Below are positions 54,067-62,894 of a stretch of 64,000 nt of DNA, piece after piece (within the stretch, counting starts at the first letter, position 1; every line of letters starts with the position of its first letter). A model generated the notes under the pieces. It was not told the DNA's origin. It did no database searches and saw only the letters and a list, made by a program, of their open reading frames with translations. The translations under genes and the position numbers were made by a program. Source of the stretch: Sphaerochaeta halotolerans. Lineage in GTDB: Bacteria > Spirochaetota > Spirochaetia > Sphaerochaetales > Sphaerochaetaceae. Location of the stretch: assembly GCF_003429665.1 (NCBI RefSeq), contig NZ_QUWK01000003.1, forward strand, positions 186,001 through 250,000, read 5' to 3'.

Positions 54067-55275
54067 CTACCAGTCTCGTAAGAGAAAGTCCTCCAGATGC
54101 ATGATCTGAATCCCGTTTTCATTACCTTCCGCTAAGTCATCAAACGTTACTACCCACTTGGGGTAGTGATCCTTTATTTCCATAAGGTTACCAATCTCTC
54201 TGTTTGATGGCTCAGGAAGATTTCTGCAGACTTGGATATAAATCCTCTCTTCTGGCCTCTCAGCGACAAAATCAATTTCCTTGGTACCATTCTTTCCAAT
54301 GTAAACAGTAAACCCGCGTCGTCTGAGCTCTAGATAGACGATATTCTCCATCATGGAAGCAAGGGATGTAGCGTTATATCCCATTAGACAGTACTTGAGA
54401 GAAGCGTCTGCAAGGTAAAATTTTTCTTGGGTTTTCAAAACCATTTTTCCCTGTAAGTCATATCGTTTGCACCGGTAAATAATGAAAGCCTTTTCCAACC
54501 AGTCCAGATAATCATAGATGCTCTCCACACTCAGTTTCCTCCCTTCATTCTTAAGGAACCTAATAATTGCGTGAGCAGAAAATGTTTTTCCTACATTTTC
54601 GATCACATAGAGGACTGTACGATTGAAAAGGTCTTGGTTTTTGATCTGATGACGACGAGCAATATCATTCGTTACTACCGAATTGTAGATCCCTTCAACA
54701 ATCTGATAGATTGTTTCTTGAGAAAAATCTGATAGTGCAGTAACAGGAAAACCGCCGCCCTTGATGTATGCAACCAGCAACTCTCTCGGGGTGAGTGTGC
54801 TATTCGACTTAAAGCGAAGATATTCTTGGAAAGACAAGGTATATACAGGGATTTCAACATACCGCCCAGAGAGATAGGAAGAAATTTCTGAAGACATCAA
54901 CCTGGAATTTGATCCAGTTATATAGATATCCACTGGATACTTCTCAAATACATCGTTGACTGCCTTCTCCCAACCTTCGATCTCTTGGACTTCATCTAGC
55001 AAGAGATACCTCGTTTTCTCTGCATGTATCTGATGTATCAATTCTTTATACATATGTACTGCAGTGAATCCTTCATCGATTTCCATACTTGTATATCGTC
55101 GATGTATGATGGAGTCAGAAGGAACACCTTTTTGTCTCAACAACTCGCTAAACATGGAAAAGATAGTAGATTTTCCAGACCGTCTGATACCTGCCAAAAT
55201 CTTTACTACAGGTACGTTGATATAAGATTCCAAGGTAAGCAAATATGCTGGTCGTGGCACAGTGGTATCTTTCAT
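54067..55275 (-). CDS. AAA ATPase with DUF4143 domain
   Basis: A 402-residue protein. N-terminal ATPase: VVKILAGIRRSGKSTIFSMF (Walker A), RYLLLDEVQEIEGWEKAVND (Walker B), DIYITGSNSRLMSSEISSYL (sensor). C-terminal DUF4143 with a PD-(D/E)xK-like end KNGTKEIDFVAERPEERIYI and QVCRNL. This is the large archaeal/bacterial AAA_14 class, of uncertain function and often near mobile or toxin-antitoxin loci. Full length and apparently intact, unlike the remnant at 8864-9160. Confidence 0.88.
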   Translation of the reverse strand: MKDTTVPRPAYLLTLESYINVPVVKILAGIRRSGKSTIFSMFSELLRQKGVPSDSIIHRRYTSMEIDEGFTAVHMYKELIHQIHAEKTRYLLLDEVQEIEGWEKAVNDVFEKYPVDIYITGSNSRLMSSEISSYLSGRYVEIPVYTLSFQEYLRFKSNSTLTPRELLVAYIKGGGFPVTALSDFSQETIYQIVEGIYNSVVTNDIARRHQIKNQDLFNRTVLYVIENVGKTFSAHAIIRFLKNEGRKLSVESIYDYLDWLEKAFIIYRCKRYDLQGKMVLKTQEKFYLADASLKYCLMGYNATSLASMMENIVYLELRRRGFTVYIGKNGTKEIDFVAERPEERIYIQVCRNLPEPSNREIGNLMEIKDHYPKWVVTFDDLAEGNENGIQIMHLEDFLLRDW

Positions 55276-55408
55276 ACACCTATCATACTCGACAAGAAAC
55301 TAAATAGCTATAGTTTATATCAAATATAGGTAAAAACTATGGGAAAATAACAAGTTTTTATCTATTTTGAATAAAAAGCATGATGCTTGATATGCTAGTA
55401 CCATACGC

Positions 55409-55439
55409 ATCTCCCAAAAATTGTGAATCTTTGGGAGAT
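55409..55439. terminator. Hairpin after the VWA gene
   Basis: A ten-base-pair perfect stem ATCTCCCAAA/TTTGGGAGAT with an 11-base loop, just past the stop of the VWA gene. No T-run on either strand, so termination is a guess. Confidence 0.5.
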
Positions 55440-55449
55440 ACCTACTTCT

Positions 55450-56100
55450 CTACCGCTCTTTCCGATCCTTGAAATCCTTCTTGATTCGCTTGTTCCAATC
55501 ATCTGGAATGGAAGAAGCGGAGCGGTAGTAGGAAACTGCCTCACTCATCACTTCGAAGTTTAATTGGATGCCTTCTTTATCGGCATGAAAATCCTGTGCG
55601 CGCTCTCTTGGGATCCCAACTGCCTCTGCTGCTACCTCTGCATCGATGTTTGCACCAAGGTAGATAAACTCCCATCCATAGTTCTCCCGCTCTCTCTTGA
55701 TCATCTCTCGAACCATCTGAGCAGAGTACTCCCTGCTTGCGTTCTCCATCCCATCGGTAATAATCAGGAAGATTACATGCCCAGCTTGGTATTCTGGTGC
55801 TGTGGTCCTCTGAACCTGCACAATCTTGGAAATAGTCCGCCCAATTGCATCGTACAGTGCAGTAGAGCCTCCCACAACATACTCTTTCTCGGTCATTGGA
55901 CTCACTGCCTCGATGGCAATACGGTCATGGAGCAACGCATAGTCGTTGTCAAACAACACGGTCGTGATAGTGCACGGAGTATCCAACGCCTGCTGCCCAG
56001 CAAGCATTGCATTGAATCCTCCAATGGTGTCGCTCTCCAATCCATGCATCGAACCACTGCGGTCAAGAATACATACCAATTCAGTCACACTTTTTTCCAT
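55450..56100 (-). CDS. von Willebrand factor A domain protein
   Basis: A 216-residue cytoplasmic VWA protein with an intact metal-ion-dependent adhesion site: CILDRSGSMHG at residues about 10-20, VGGSTALYDAIG near 80 and the aspartate in LIITDGMENASRE. It resembles TerY-like VWA proteins. GGAGG lies five bases before the ATG used; 22 codons upstream of it are open but belong to the gap. It follows the macro-domain gene by 74 bp on the same strand, so the two may form an operon. Confidence 0.82.
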   Translation of the reverse strand: MEKSVTELVCILDRSGSMHGLESDTIGGFNAMLAGQQALDTPCTITTVLFDNDYALLHDRIAIEAVSPMTEKEYVVGGSTALYDAIGRTISKIVQVQRTTAPEYQAGHVIFLIITDGMENASREYSAQMVREMIKRERENYGWEFIYLGANIDAEVAAEAVGIPRERAQDFHADKEGIQLNFEVMSEAVSYYRSASSIPDDWNKRIKKDFKDRKER

Positions 56101-56174
56101 TGTGTCCTCCAATACTGATGTATATGTATTGGTACCCTGAAAGAGGACTGGGATGGTCGCCTCCAAGGCGACAA

Positions 56175-57161
56175 TTAACAGCTTCCAAGTAGTGGTTGGT
56201 CGTATGAGAAAAGTACTTCGTTTACCTCAAGGACCTTGTAGTGCTTATGCACAATGCAATACTCGATGATGATATCGAAGATGTTGTTGTGAGAGAGTGC
56301 ATAGCCGGCTTTTCTCAAGAGCTTTTCAGTCTCTTCAAGACTAAGTTCCAGCGCGATTGCCAAAGCAAGGACCGTGCGCTTGCTGGGAGTGTACCCGTTT
56401 CCACTCCGGATCTTTGAGAATAATTTTCGGTCGATGTTTGCCTTTTTGTAGACATCAACTTCTGTTTTGCCTTTTGCCTGTATTAGGGCTCTTAGAGAGT
56501 CTGAGAACGGCTCATCAAGATTGGAGAGAGCTTCAGCAAGATTAGGTTCATAGAAGGGGGACCGGATTTCTTCCACTGATTCCAATTCCATCGCTTCAAT
56601 CTCGAGCATGTCCCGCTTCAGGGCGTGTTTCTGAACATACTGTTCCTCAATATACTGTTCAATTGAGGTATGAAGCTTTGTTCCTGCAAGGAAAGACTCC
56701 TTGTTGAACAGTACCAGGTAGACGGTAAGCTCATGCTTTGCTAGAAATTGTTCAATGGTAGTCCTGGCGACTTCCAAAGCTTCTTGTTTCGGGTAACCGA
56801 AGATACCACTGCTGATCAAAGGAAATGATAGAGAGGAGATCTTGTGCTGCACTGCGAGCTGGAGACTGTTACTGTAGCACTGCTGAAGTAGCTCCCGCTC
56901 TCCGCTTTTCCCATCATGATAAACAGGACCTGCTGTGTGAATGACATAACGAGCAGGAAGCGAAAACCCTGGGGTGATGACAGCCTCCCCGGTCTTGATC
57001 GGGGAGAGGGGAGCACAGGCCTTCGTCATCTCTTGTATTCCGGCTGCTCGAAAGATTGCACCACACACTCCTCCGCCCATCAGCAAGGCAGTATTGGCTG
57101 CGTTGACGATAGCCTCACTCTGCATCTTCGTAATATCATTTTGCACCAAGAAGAAAGGCAT
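56175..57161 (-). CDS. Macro domain fused to a helix-turn-helix domain
   Basis: A 328-residue protein. Residues 1 to about 165 are a macro domain that binds ADP-ribose: NDITKMQSEAIVNAANTALL, GGGVCGAIFRAAG, YVIHTAGPVYHDG and FPLISSGIFGYPKQEAL. After a charged linker, residues about 225-300 carry a helical, Xre-like region (GKTEVDVYKKANIDRKLFSK, IRSGNGYTPSKRTVLALAIA, LSLEETEKLLRKAGYALS). GAGGAGG precedes the ATG. Fusion to DNA- or partner-binding helices suggests regulation by ADP-ribose or its derivatives. Confidence 0.85.
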   Translation of the reverse strand: MPFFLVQNDITKMQSEAIVNAANTALLMGGGVCGAIFRAAGIQEMTKACAPLSPIKTGEAVITPGFSLPARYVIHTAGPVYHDGKSGERELLQQCYSNSLQLAVQHKISSLSFPLISSGIFGYPKQEALEVARTTIEQFLAKHELTVYLVLFNKESFLAGTKLHTSIEQYIEEQYVQKHALKRDMLEIEAMELESVEEIRSPFYEPNLAEALSNLDEPFSDSLRALIQAKGKTEVDVYKKANIDRKLFSKIRSGNGYTPSKRTVLALAIALELSLEETEKLLRKAGYALSHNNIFDIIIEYCIVHKHYKVLEVNEVLFSYDQPLLGSC

Positions 57162-57188
57162 GGATACCTCCTCATGCCTCTCATTATA

Positions 57189-58214
57189 TCATAACAAATA
57201 CAGCTCGTGTTCTATGAACACATGCACCAAATCAGCATCGAACTGGGTTCCTGCATTGAGTTTGATCTCTTCCACTGCAAGTTCGGTGGGAAGTGCAGAG
57301 CGATACGCACGACTGCTGGTCATGGCATCAAAGGCATCAGCAAGGCTTACAATCTTGACATCCAGAGGAATATCCTCTCCCTTCATATTGTCAGGATATC
57401 CCCGTCCATCGATTCTCTCATGATGGGAGCGTATGATTGGAATGTACTGCTTGAATGAAGGTATATGGGTAATAATACGCACCCCGGCTTCGGGGTGCGT
57501 CTTTATCAGGGAATACTCTTCTCCTGTAAGTGATCCATTTTTGTTCAAGATTTCCTCAGGGATGCTGATCTTCCCGATGTCATGCAACAAAGCGCCCCCT
57601 TCAATGATCTGGAGCGTCTTTTCATCTAGGTTCAGCGTCTTCGCCAAGGCAACAGCAAGCGTTCTGACCCTGTTGCAATGTCCTTTTGTGTAGGGATCCT
57701 TCTGTTCAATAGTTTCGCTGAAGGCTTCTAGCGTAGAAATGGTTGAACGCTGCAAGGTGCTTTTTGTTTTTCTTAGCTCTGCCTCAAGTTTCTTTCTGAT
57801 GGCAAGGTGCTCTTCATCAATTTCCTTTTTTCTCTGCTCTTCACTTGCTTTTTCCAGTGCTCGGTGTATACAGGAGTAGAGTTCTTCCTGGCGAATTGGT
57901 TTTGTGAGGTAGTCGAAAGCACCCAACCTAATGGCTTTCATGCCTGTATCGAGGTCATTGAATGCAGTGAGCATCACCACTGGGATAGATGGGTATTTCC
58001 TTGCAATTCTCTCAAGAATTTCGAACCCTGTGGGCCCAGGCATCTTGATGTCCAAGAGTATGAGGTCGATTGAGGTGGTAGTGTTTTCTAGCAAATGGAG
58101 TAATTCATTCCCGTTCTCACAGGGAGTTACTTCATACCCAGCCTTTTTTAGCATAATCCGTAGAATCTTTCGGATAGCAGGATCGTCATCAGTTGTTACA
58201 ATATGTCTAGTCAT
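57189..58214 (-). CDS. Response regulator with HD-GYP domain
   Basis: A 341-residue protein. Receiver domain with the acidic TDDDPAIRK start, phosphorylation aspartate in LILLDIKMPGP and K in FDYLTKPIR; a coiled-coil linker; then an HD-GYP domain (EGGALLHDIGKISIPEEIL, RSHHERIDGRGYPDN), a c-di-GMP phosphodiesterase type. The second ATG is used because the first abuts the GGAG site. The gene lies 24 bp downstream of the methyltransferase-like gene. The large histidine kinase encoded divergently nearby may be its partner. Confidence 0.9.
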   Translation of the reverse strand: MTRHIVTTDDDPAIRKILRIMLKKAGYEVTPCENGNELLHLLENTTTSIDLILLDIKMPGPTGFEILERIARKYPSIPVVMLTAFNDLDTGMKAIRLGAFDYLTKPIRQEELYSCIHRALEKASEEQRKKEIDEEHLAIRKKLEAELRKTKSTLQRSTISTLEAFSETIEQKDPYTKGHCNRVRTLAVALAKTLNLDEKTLQIIEGGALLHDIGKISIPEEILNKNGSLTGEEYSLIKTHPEAGVRIITHIPSFKQYIPIIRSHHERIDGRGYPDNMKGEDIPLDVKIVSLADAFDAMTSSRAYRSALPTELAVEEIKLNAGTQFDADLVHVFIEHELYLL

Positions 58215-58238
58215 CTCGAGCATCTCCGTGGTGTAGTG

Positions 58239-58751
58239 TTAGCAGGGATTCAAGAAAGGAGTGGTTTTCTTATATTCCCCATACTGGGGGAACATTTTAG
58301 GAAACAATACTCGATCCTCTAGCGTTACAAGCGCCAGATTGCAGAGCGTGTATCCCACAAGAATCAAGGTAATTGGAGTATACCAGAAGAAGAGAGATGC
58401 GGAAACATTGAAAAAGGAAAACCAGAGGAACCCTGGATGACGACAAATCTTATAGGTTCCACCAGTATAAAGGCTTCCATCTTTGCTGTTCTTCAAAGGG
58501 ATCTCCAACAAAACTGAATAGATGAGTAGGACAGCATTGGCTGCCATGAAAAGAATTAGGAGTAAACCAAAGGCAGGGTGGTGAGGACTTCCAAACCTTG
58601 AAAATAAAAAAAAGAAAGGCAGAGCTGTAACAAAAAATCCTAGGTATAATAGCTTGCTGATTCGGTAGTAGCCCTTCAACAATGCGATATCATACAAGGC
58701 TGCAAGCAAATATCCAGTGGCTCCTAGTAAAAATAGTTTGAAAAATTCCAT
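58239..58751 (-). CDS. Isoprenylcysteine carboxyl methyltransferase-like membrane protein
   Basis: A 170-residue protein with four or five membrane helices and the C-terminal signature YKICRHPGFLWFSFFN and EDRVLFPKMFPQYGEYKKTT, the SAM-binding part of the ICMT/PEMT superfamily (compare RHPxY and E...F...Y.EY). The bacterial substrate is unknown; lipid or small-molecule methylation is usual. Likely cotranscribed with the HD-GYP regulator downstream. Confidence 0.78.
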   Translation of the reverse strand: MEFFKLFLLGATGYLLAALYDIALLKGYYRISKLLYLGFFVTALPFFFLFSRFGSPHHPAFGLLLILFMAANAVLLIYSVLLEIPLKNSKDGSLYTGGTYKICRHPGFLWFSFFNVSASLFFWYTPITLILVGYTLCNLALVTLEDRVLFPKMFPQYGEYKKTTPFLNPC

Positions 58752-58810
58752 AAATTACCCTTATACTAATACAAATTGTTTCCAAATGAAAGTTAAATTG
58801 AGGAATCCCC

Positions 58811-61800
58811 ATGATTATTGATGTTTCCACTATTATTCCCGCTGTGGCGTTTGTCCTTTACGTTTCCTTTGTCATCTTTGGATTTCTCCAGTATAAGAAA
58901 GATCGTTTCTATTGGTCATTCCAACTCTATATGATTTTCGTAGCCATATGGAGTTTTGGTTCCTTGATGATGCACCTCAATAGCCATATACTTACGCCGA
59001 TTTTCTGGAACCGTATCATGCTCATCGGCTTGTTGAGTGTTCCCTATGCGCTGTGCAACTTCATCGTGGATATTCTAGAAATCAGGAATAAGTCCATCAG
59101 GTTGTTCCTCAAGCTGAGTTACCTTCTCTTGATTCCCCTCATGTACCTTAATTTCACTGGAAACATTGTAAGTGCTGCTGGCTTCACGAGTGACAATATC
59201 TTTTATTATGAACTGGCAGGTGGATCATTAAGCGCCTATTCGCTGAGTTATGTATACCTCATTCTCACGCTGGTCATGCTCTTGGTTGCAAGTAAGAATC
59301 GGGGTCTCCATAATTTCCAGAAGAATCTCCTGCTTCCCTTGGTTGGTGTGGTGATCATGTTGGTAGGGATTTTCATAAACGTTTTCCCCGAGCTTGGCCG
59401 GTACCCGATCGATATTTTCGCTGCAACCATCAATGCAGTGCTTCTCTTCTACACCATTTACAAGTATAAGTTGATAAACTACTCTCGTCTTGGGCTATCC
59501 ATCATTTACTCAACCTTGCTCGCTTTTGCTGCTTCAGTCATCTATTACGCAATTATCAGCTTCATCAAACTGTTCAATAGTGACTTCGCCCCAGGGAATA
59601 TTTTCCAACTTTCATTCATCCTTGGTGTTGCCACTGTTCTTATTGTTCATCCGCTGAGAAATTTCATTGCCTATTGGGTGGACAATGTGCTTATCCCCAA
59701 ACGTCATCCCTATCAGACAACCATCAGAAATCTCAGTAAACGACTCACCACCATCGTTAATCTGCACCAGCTGGGTAATGAGGTGGTGGAAAATCTCCGC
59801 TCTGGGCTGAAGGCTGAATGGGTCATCTTCATCGCACGACGCCTTGATGATGAGAGCCGGTTCTTCCTCGTAGCAAACAACAACTGTCCCACCGAAAGGG
59901 CGGTGGGGCAGGATATCCTTTTCTCCTTTTCTGAAAATATTGAACAAAAACTTGATGTCTGCAGGCAGGAGAATTTATCTTCAGTCATCAGTGTAAGCCC
60001 TGATGAGGAACGCCTGTCAGTCAGTGAATTCTTGCCAGTCAGTGATGTCATGATTCCCTTGGTGTTCCGCCATCAAATAGCTGGCTATATCCTTATCGGG
60101 TATGGACAGTCCAATGTCCTGATAAGTGAGATCGAGCGTGAAGCCCTAGAGATTCTTGCTTCCCAGAGCAGTCTCTCATTGGAGAATGCGCTTTCCTTTG
60201 AAAAGCTCAGAATCCAGGGGGAAGAACTGACGATGAGCAAGAACAAGCTTGAAGCCATCTTCAATGGTATCGCCTCGCCTGTCTGCTTGATCGACATCGA
60301 CTACACCATTCAGGAAGTGAATACTGCTGCAGTAAGCTTTGTGGGGCAGAACCGGGAACGGCTCATTGGGAGCAAGTGTTATCGAGCTTTGTTTGGGAGA
60401 AGCCGTCCCTGCCCATTCTGTCAGGGACTCGAATGTTTGCACACCGGGGTGATGCATGAAACTGAGGCTGAGGAGAAGGAGCGAATTTTCTCCTTCCAGT
60501 TCCACTCCGTTCGCTCTGCAGATAAATCCAAGAGTGTATTCATAGAGATTCTCAACGACATAACTGAACAGAAACACATGCAGGAAGAGCTGGTTCGCAC
60601 AGAGAAGATGGCCGGTATCGGCACGTTGGCAACCGGTATCGCCCATGAGTTGAACAATCCTCTTGCGGGAATCGTAGGTACTGCAGAGATTATGTTGGAT
60701 GAACTGGAGGAGAGCAATCCACACTATGAGTATGTGAATGACATTCTCAGTTACTCCAAGACTGCAAGCGACGTAATCAAGGAGCTCTCGATCTATAGCA
60801 GAAGGGAGGAGGTGAAAGAAACCCAGGAAGTGGAACTGATCAGGGTCCTGGAATTCTCTCTCCGCCTAGCGCAGCGAGGTATCGACTCGCAAAATATTGA
60901 GATTAAACGCAACTACCACGCCCTTCCATTCATCCAGGCAAATGAAGGGGAGTTGCAACAGCTCTTCCTCAACCTTATAGTCAATGCCTTCCAGGCAATG
61001 GAGGGGAAAGGCACCTTGACACTCAGCTGTGTAGAACAGGATGATTTTGTGCAGATAAAGATTGTTGATACCGGTTGCGGTATCCCAGAGAAACATATGA
61101 GCCAGATTTTCACACCATTTTTTACGACAAAGGCTCCAGGAAAGGGCACAGGGCTTGGCCTGTCCAACTGTTACAGTATTGTGGACAAGATGCGTGGGCG
61201 TATCAGGGTCCGTAGTGAGGTAGGAAAGGGAACAGAGTTCACGACCATTTTTCCTCTTAATGAAGAGAGCAAGGAAATCATAAAATTTTCTTTGGTTGAG
61301 GACCACCATGGAATGAGTGATGTATTCTTTATTCAGCGAAAGGTGTTGGTAGGAGAAAAAGGATATATTGAGGAGTCAATTCATCGAAAAGTAGATGAAA
61401 AAGCAATGCATATTCTAGCGTTCAAGGGGTTGCAACCCGTTGGAACGGTTTCCTTGATGACCAGTGAACACTTCTGGCCACTGCCAATTTCCAAGTACTT
61501 TGAAATTGAACCGCTCCTGAAGACCAAGAAGTGTGCTGAGATTATTCGTCTTGCAGTACTCCCTGAGATGCGAAACACCTCTGCTTCCATTGGACTGATC
61601 ATCCTTGTCTTCCTGCTTGCACGAGCTGTCGGGGTGGAGGAGCTAATCATCGATGTGTTTGCCGATGACACCAAGACCAAGAAACTCTACAAGAAATTCG
61701 GTTTTGTGGAAGTTGGGTCATACAATTCCCCTTCCGAGGTGACAGTACTGGTTTTGCAGAGCAAGTCTACCTTGGAGAAGGACAAGTCCCAGCTCAGGCA

Positions 61801-61933
61801 CTTTGTCCGTCCACTGTTTGAGCGCTTGAGACCCATGTTCAATCTCGGCCCTTATACCCAGGCAGTGCATGAGGAGATGGATAGGATTCTCAGTGCCGAT
61901 GATGAAGAAGAATCTGAGGAACACATTGGCTGA
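58811..61933 (+). CDS. Membrane histidine kinase fused to a GNAT-like acetyltransferase domain
   Basis: A 1040-residue protein. Seven or eight membrane helices (residues 1 to about 245, 7TM sensor type), a GAF domain (about 300-460), a PAS domain with a cysteine cluster [14 protein letters not shown]-like segment (about 480-590), HisKA with [15 protein letters not shown] (phospho-histidine near 613) and HATPase ([27 protein letters not shown]). After the kinase, residues about 825-985 resemble an N-acyl/N-acetyltransferase fold: [56 protein letters not shown]. No receiver domain. Its TGA stop abuts the stop of the convergent LacI gene (TGATCA). Confidence 0.88.
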   Translation: MIIDVSTIIPAVAFVLYVSFVIFGFLQYKKDRFYWSFQLYMIFVAIWSFGSLMMHLNSHILTPIFWNRIMLIGLLSVPYALCNFIVDILEIRNKSIRLFLKLSYLLLIPLMYLNFTGNIVSAAGFTSDNIFYYELAGGSLSAYSLSYVYLILTLVMLLVASKNRGLHNFQKNLLLPLVGVVIMLVGIFINVFPELGRYPIDIFAATINAVLLFYTIYKYKLINYSRLGLSIIYSTLLAFAASVIYYAIISFIKLFNSDFAPGNIFQLSFILGVATVLIVHPLRNFIAYWVDNVLIPKRHPYQTTIRNLSKRLTTIVNLHQLGNEVVENLRSGLKAEWVIFIARRLDDESRFFLVANNNCPTERAVGQDILFSFSENIEQKLDVCRQENLSSVISVSPDEERLSVSEFLPVSDVMIPLVFRHQIAGYILIGYGQSNVLISEIEREALEILASQSSLSLENALSFEKLRIQGEELTMSKNKLEAIFNGIASPVCLIDIDYTIQEVNTAAVSFVGQNRERLIGSKCYRALFGRSRPCPFCQGLECLHTGVMHETEAEEKERIFSFQFHSVRSADKSKSVFIEILNDITEQKHMQEELVRTEKMAGIGTLATGIAHELNNPLAGIVGTAEIMLDELEESNPHYEYVNDILSYSKTASDVIKELSIYSRREEVKETQEVELIRVLEFSLRLAQRGIDSQNIEIKRNYHALPFIQANEGELQQLFLNLIVNAFQAMEGKGTLTLSCVEQDDFVQIKIVDTGCGIPEKHMSQIFTPFFTTKAPGKGTGLGLSNCYSIVDKMRGRIRVRSEVGKGTEFTTIFPLNEESKEIIKFSLVEDHHGMSDVFFIQRKVLVGEKGYIEESIHRKVDEKAMHILAFKGLQPVGTVSLMTSEHFWPLPISKYFEIEPLLKTKKCAEIIRLAVLPEMRNTSASIGLIILVFLLARAVGVEELIIDVFADDTKTKKLYKKFGFVEVGSYNSPSEVTVLVLQSKSTLEKDKSQLRHFVRPLFERLRPMFNLGPYTQAVHEEMDRILSADDEEESEEHIG

Positions 61934-62893
61934 TCAAGTACTGGAACGCTGAACCAGATGGACCGGGAGTATGGTACGGCTTTGCTTTTCTGTGTCCTCC
62001 CAGCGTACAATAGTTTGGATTGCGTGGGCACAGAGTTCTTCGATCGGTTGGTGGATGGTAGAGAGTGCCGGGCTGAGAAGTCGGGCAAGATCGACATCAT
62101 CAAATCCAATAACCTTGACATCCTCTGGGACGCACAGGCCTCTTTTATGACAAATCTGGATGACTTGAGCGGCGATGACATCACTGGAGGCAAATACTCC
62201 ATCGATAGCGGGGCTGTCCGTGAAGAGCGTATTGATCAAGTCCGCATAGTCGAGCTGGTGGAATTGCCGTTTGCTAGCGTGCACCACATGAAAGGAAACA
62301 GAATCCTCTTCGCATGTTCGTGTGAACCCTTGGACACGTTCTTCGCTGGATCTTCCTCCCTGGATCATGACGAGGTTCTTACACCCACGAGAGAGCAGAT
62401 GTTCAGCTGCTATGCGGCCACCCATTTCGTTGTCACAGAGCACGGCCGGGACTGACGGGCTGATGGAACGTTCAAGGGTGACCACCGGAAGATTGATAAG
62501 TGAACGCACTGAATTACGGCTTTGGGTGCAGAGAATGATTCCTGCAACCTTGTTTGCCTTGAGCATGTCGATGTACTCGGCTTCTTTCTGGGCATTGCGT
62601 TGAGCATTGCAGACAAGGAGCTTCAAACCAAGAAGAGATGCATGGTTTTCCAAAGCGTTGATTACTTCATTGTAGTAGGGATGCAGTAGCGAAGGGACGA
62701 TAACCCCCAGTAGGGTTGTCTGCTTCTGGGCAAGCGAGCGGGCTACCTCGCTGGGGTGGTAGTCCAACGCTTCCATCGCCTGGTGCACTTTTTCTTTTGT
62801 CTTCTCACTCAAATAGCCCCGGTTGTTCATGACCCTGGAAACGGTGGTGACGGTGACGCCGGCTTTGAGGGCAACATCCTTGATTGTAGCCAT
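61934..62893 (-). CDS. LacI-family transcriptional repressor
   Basis: A 319-residue regulator: helix-turn-helix and hinge at residues 1-60 (TIKDVALKAGVTVTTVSRVM, YHPSEVARSLAQKQT), then a periplasmic-binding-protein-like sugar domain (LGVIVPSLLHPYYNEVINAL, GVFASSDVIAAQVIQ, VIGFDDVDLARLLSPALSTI). GAGG precedes the ATG, which lies one base past the stop of the sucrose phosphorylase-like gene. So the two form an operon, and the regulator probably controls it in response to a related sugar. Confidence 0.93.
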   Translation of the reverse strand: MATIKDVALKAGVTVTTVSRVMNNRGYLSEKTKEKVHQAMEALDYHPSEVARSLAQKQTTLLGVIVPSLLHPYYNEVINALENHASLLGLKLLVCNAQRNAQKEAEYIDMLKANKVAGIILCTQSRNSVRSLINLPVVTLERSISPSVPAVLCDNEMGGRIAAEHLLSRGCKNLVMIQGGRSSEERVQGFTRTCEEDSVSFHVVHASKRQFHQLDYADLINTLFTDSPAIDGVFASSDVIAAQVIQICHKRGLCVPEDVKVIGFDDVDLARLLSPALSTIHQPIEELCAHAIQTIVRWEDTEKQSRTILPVHLVQRSST

Positions 62894-62894
62894 A

